A stretch of DNA of 64,000 nucleotides from Alentia gelatinosa (lineage: Eukaryota; Annelida; Polychaeta; Phyllodocida; Polynoidae): contig OX465584.1 in assembly GCA_950022655.1 (NCBI GenBank), forward strand, positions 57,029,789 to 57,093,788, read 5' to 3'. This document shows positions 63,725 to 64,000 of this stretch, one piece after another. A program made the translations under genes and the position numbers. The notes beneath the pieces were generated by a model. The model was given only the letters and a program-made list of their open reading frames with translations, did no database searches and was not told the DNA's origin. Each line of letters opens with the position of its first letter. Within the stretch, counting starts at the first letter, position 1.

Positions 63725-63889
63725 ATACAAAGAAATTGCTAGGTCTTGTCACATATGTATTCAGATATATTCTGTGAGGGCTTTCCTGACATCTTTCGTT
63801 ATTCAATTGGCGATCACATCACGAACTGACTACCAAAACAAAACCAATGAATCTGGTATGGGGAAAGAAACATGGCTTCTGCCAAGTAC

Positions 63890-64000
63890 CCTCTGGTAAC
63901 TCATTTCCGGGTTTTATGCGCATGCGTCATAAAGCGGCGTTCTTAATCCCTCACGTGACCCGGCGCCGTAATGAATGGCAGCTCCTGTTGGCTCCATGGA
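63890..64000 (+). promoter_or_regulatory. Promoter-like cluster and possible gene start at window edge
   Basis: TTTCCGG (ETS) at 63904, TGCGCATGCGT (NRF1) at 63917-63927 and TCACGTGACC (USF/TFE-type E-box) at 63951-63960 lie in 57 bases, a typical CpG/housekeeping promoter grouping. ATGs at 63971 and 63975 are both open to the window end; the latter would start MAAPVGSM. Whether a gene begins here cannot be judged without the sequence to the right. Confidence 0.4.

Overview
The window looks like nuclear DNA of an invertebrate animal. It is a non-coding intergenic or large-intron segment packed with short non-autonomous transposons, with several single-copy GC/CpG-rich islands between them. 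I found no intact protein-coding gene, rRNA or tRNA gene. Nothing bacterial is present: no Shine-Dalgarno-led ORFs or operons, but poly(A)/AATAAA retroposon tails, a tRNA-derived SINE, LINE reverse-transcriptase remnants, TA/TWA/TTAA-type MITEs and a TTAGGG-type interstitial repeat. The TTAGGG-type repeat and the MITE load would fit a marine deuterostome or lophotrochozoan (amphioxus-like genomes are one option), but I cannot name the species from sequence alone.

Repeat families, with labels used below. A: Harbinger-like MITE, TIR GGCCCGGCGTCCACC, TWA target duplication. B: pogo/mariner-like MITE, TIR CAGTAGAACCCCGCC, TA target. W: piggyBac-like MITE, TTAA target, TIR CCCTTT, with 33-34-bp hairpin units near its ends. 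AF: TTAA-flanked element. M: ~315-bp element, TIR GCACCCCTCTCATAAG. N, O, P, S and T: other TIR elements. R: ~450-bp element, TIR TAGACTkGCTCmAGTC. Q: ~560-bp unclassified repeat. Y and Z: duplicated blocks. The most striking set is D, E, F, H, I, J, K and L. In all of these a ~100-160-bp near-palindromic 'head' is joined to a 'tail' that has its own short inverted ends, of the type TTTATCTCACCC/GGGTGAGATAAA, TTATTACATACCTA/TAGGTATGTAATAA or TTACTATATACCC/GGGTATATAGTAA. I read them as one modular class.

Layout. 0-10 kb: families A, B, R, W and Z, a LINE 3' end and a CpG-rich SOX-motif island (5.8-6.2 kb). 10-20 kb: a large hairpin, L/E elements, an E-box cluster (15.35 kb), an N element with a datable B insertion, and a LINE end split by Q (17.3-18.4 kb). 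20-29 kb: SINE, P, F, M and O elements, a 21-bp minisatellite, a telomere-like block and two CpG islands (24.9 and 27.4 kb). 29-31 kb: a ~1.6-kb 34-bp hairpin minisatellite that grew inside a W element. 31-40 kb: a T-box-motif region, a CTCF-motif cluster (32.8 kb), AGACAG-type low-complexity DNA, a Y duplication and a (CA)n tract. 40-53 kb: nested K, L, F, E, M, N, D, J, I and R elements, including an R element with a 46-bp minisatellite. 53-64 kb: two more candidate regulatory islands (53.3 and 54.4-55.0 kb), further elements, and at the right edge a promoter-like ETS/NRF1/CACGTG cluster that may begin a gene to the right.

Functionally the window reads as a gene-poor regulatory interval. 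Single-copy islands with dense developmental or insulator motifs may act on genes outside the window, while the rest is layered transposon insertions whose nesting gives relative ages. All transcription-factor assignments are motif matches read by eye, not measured binding.
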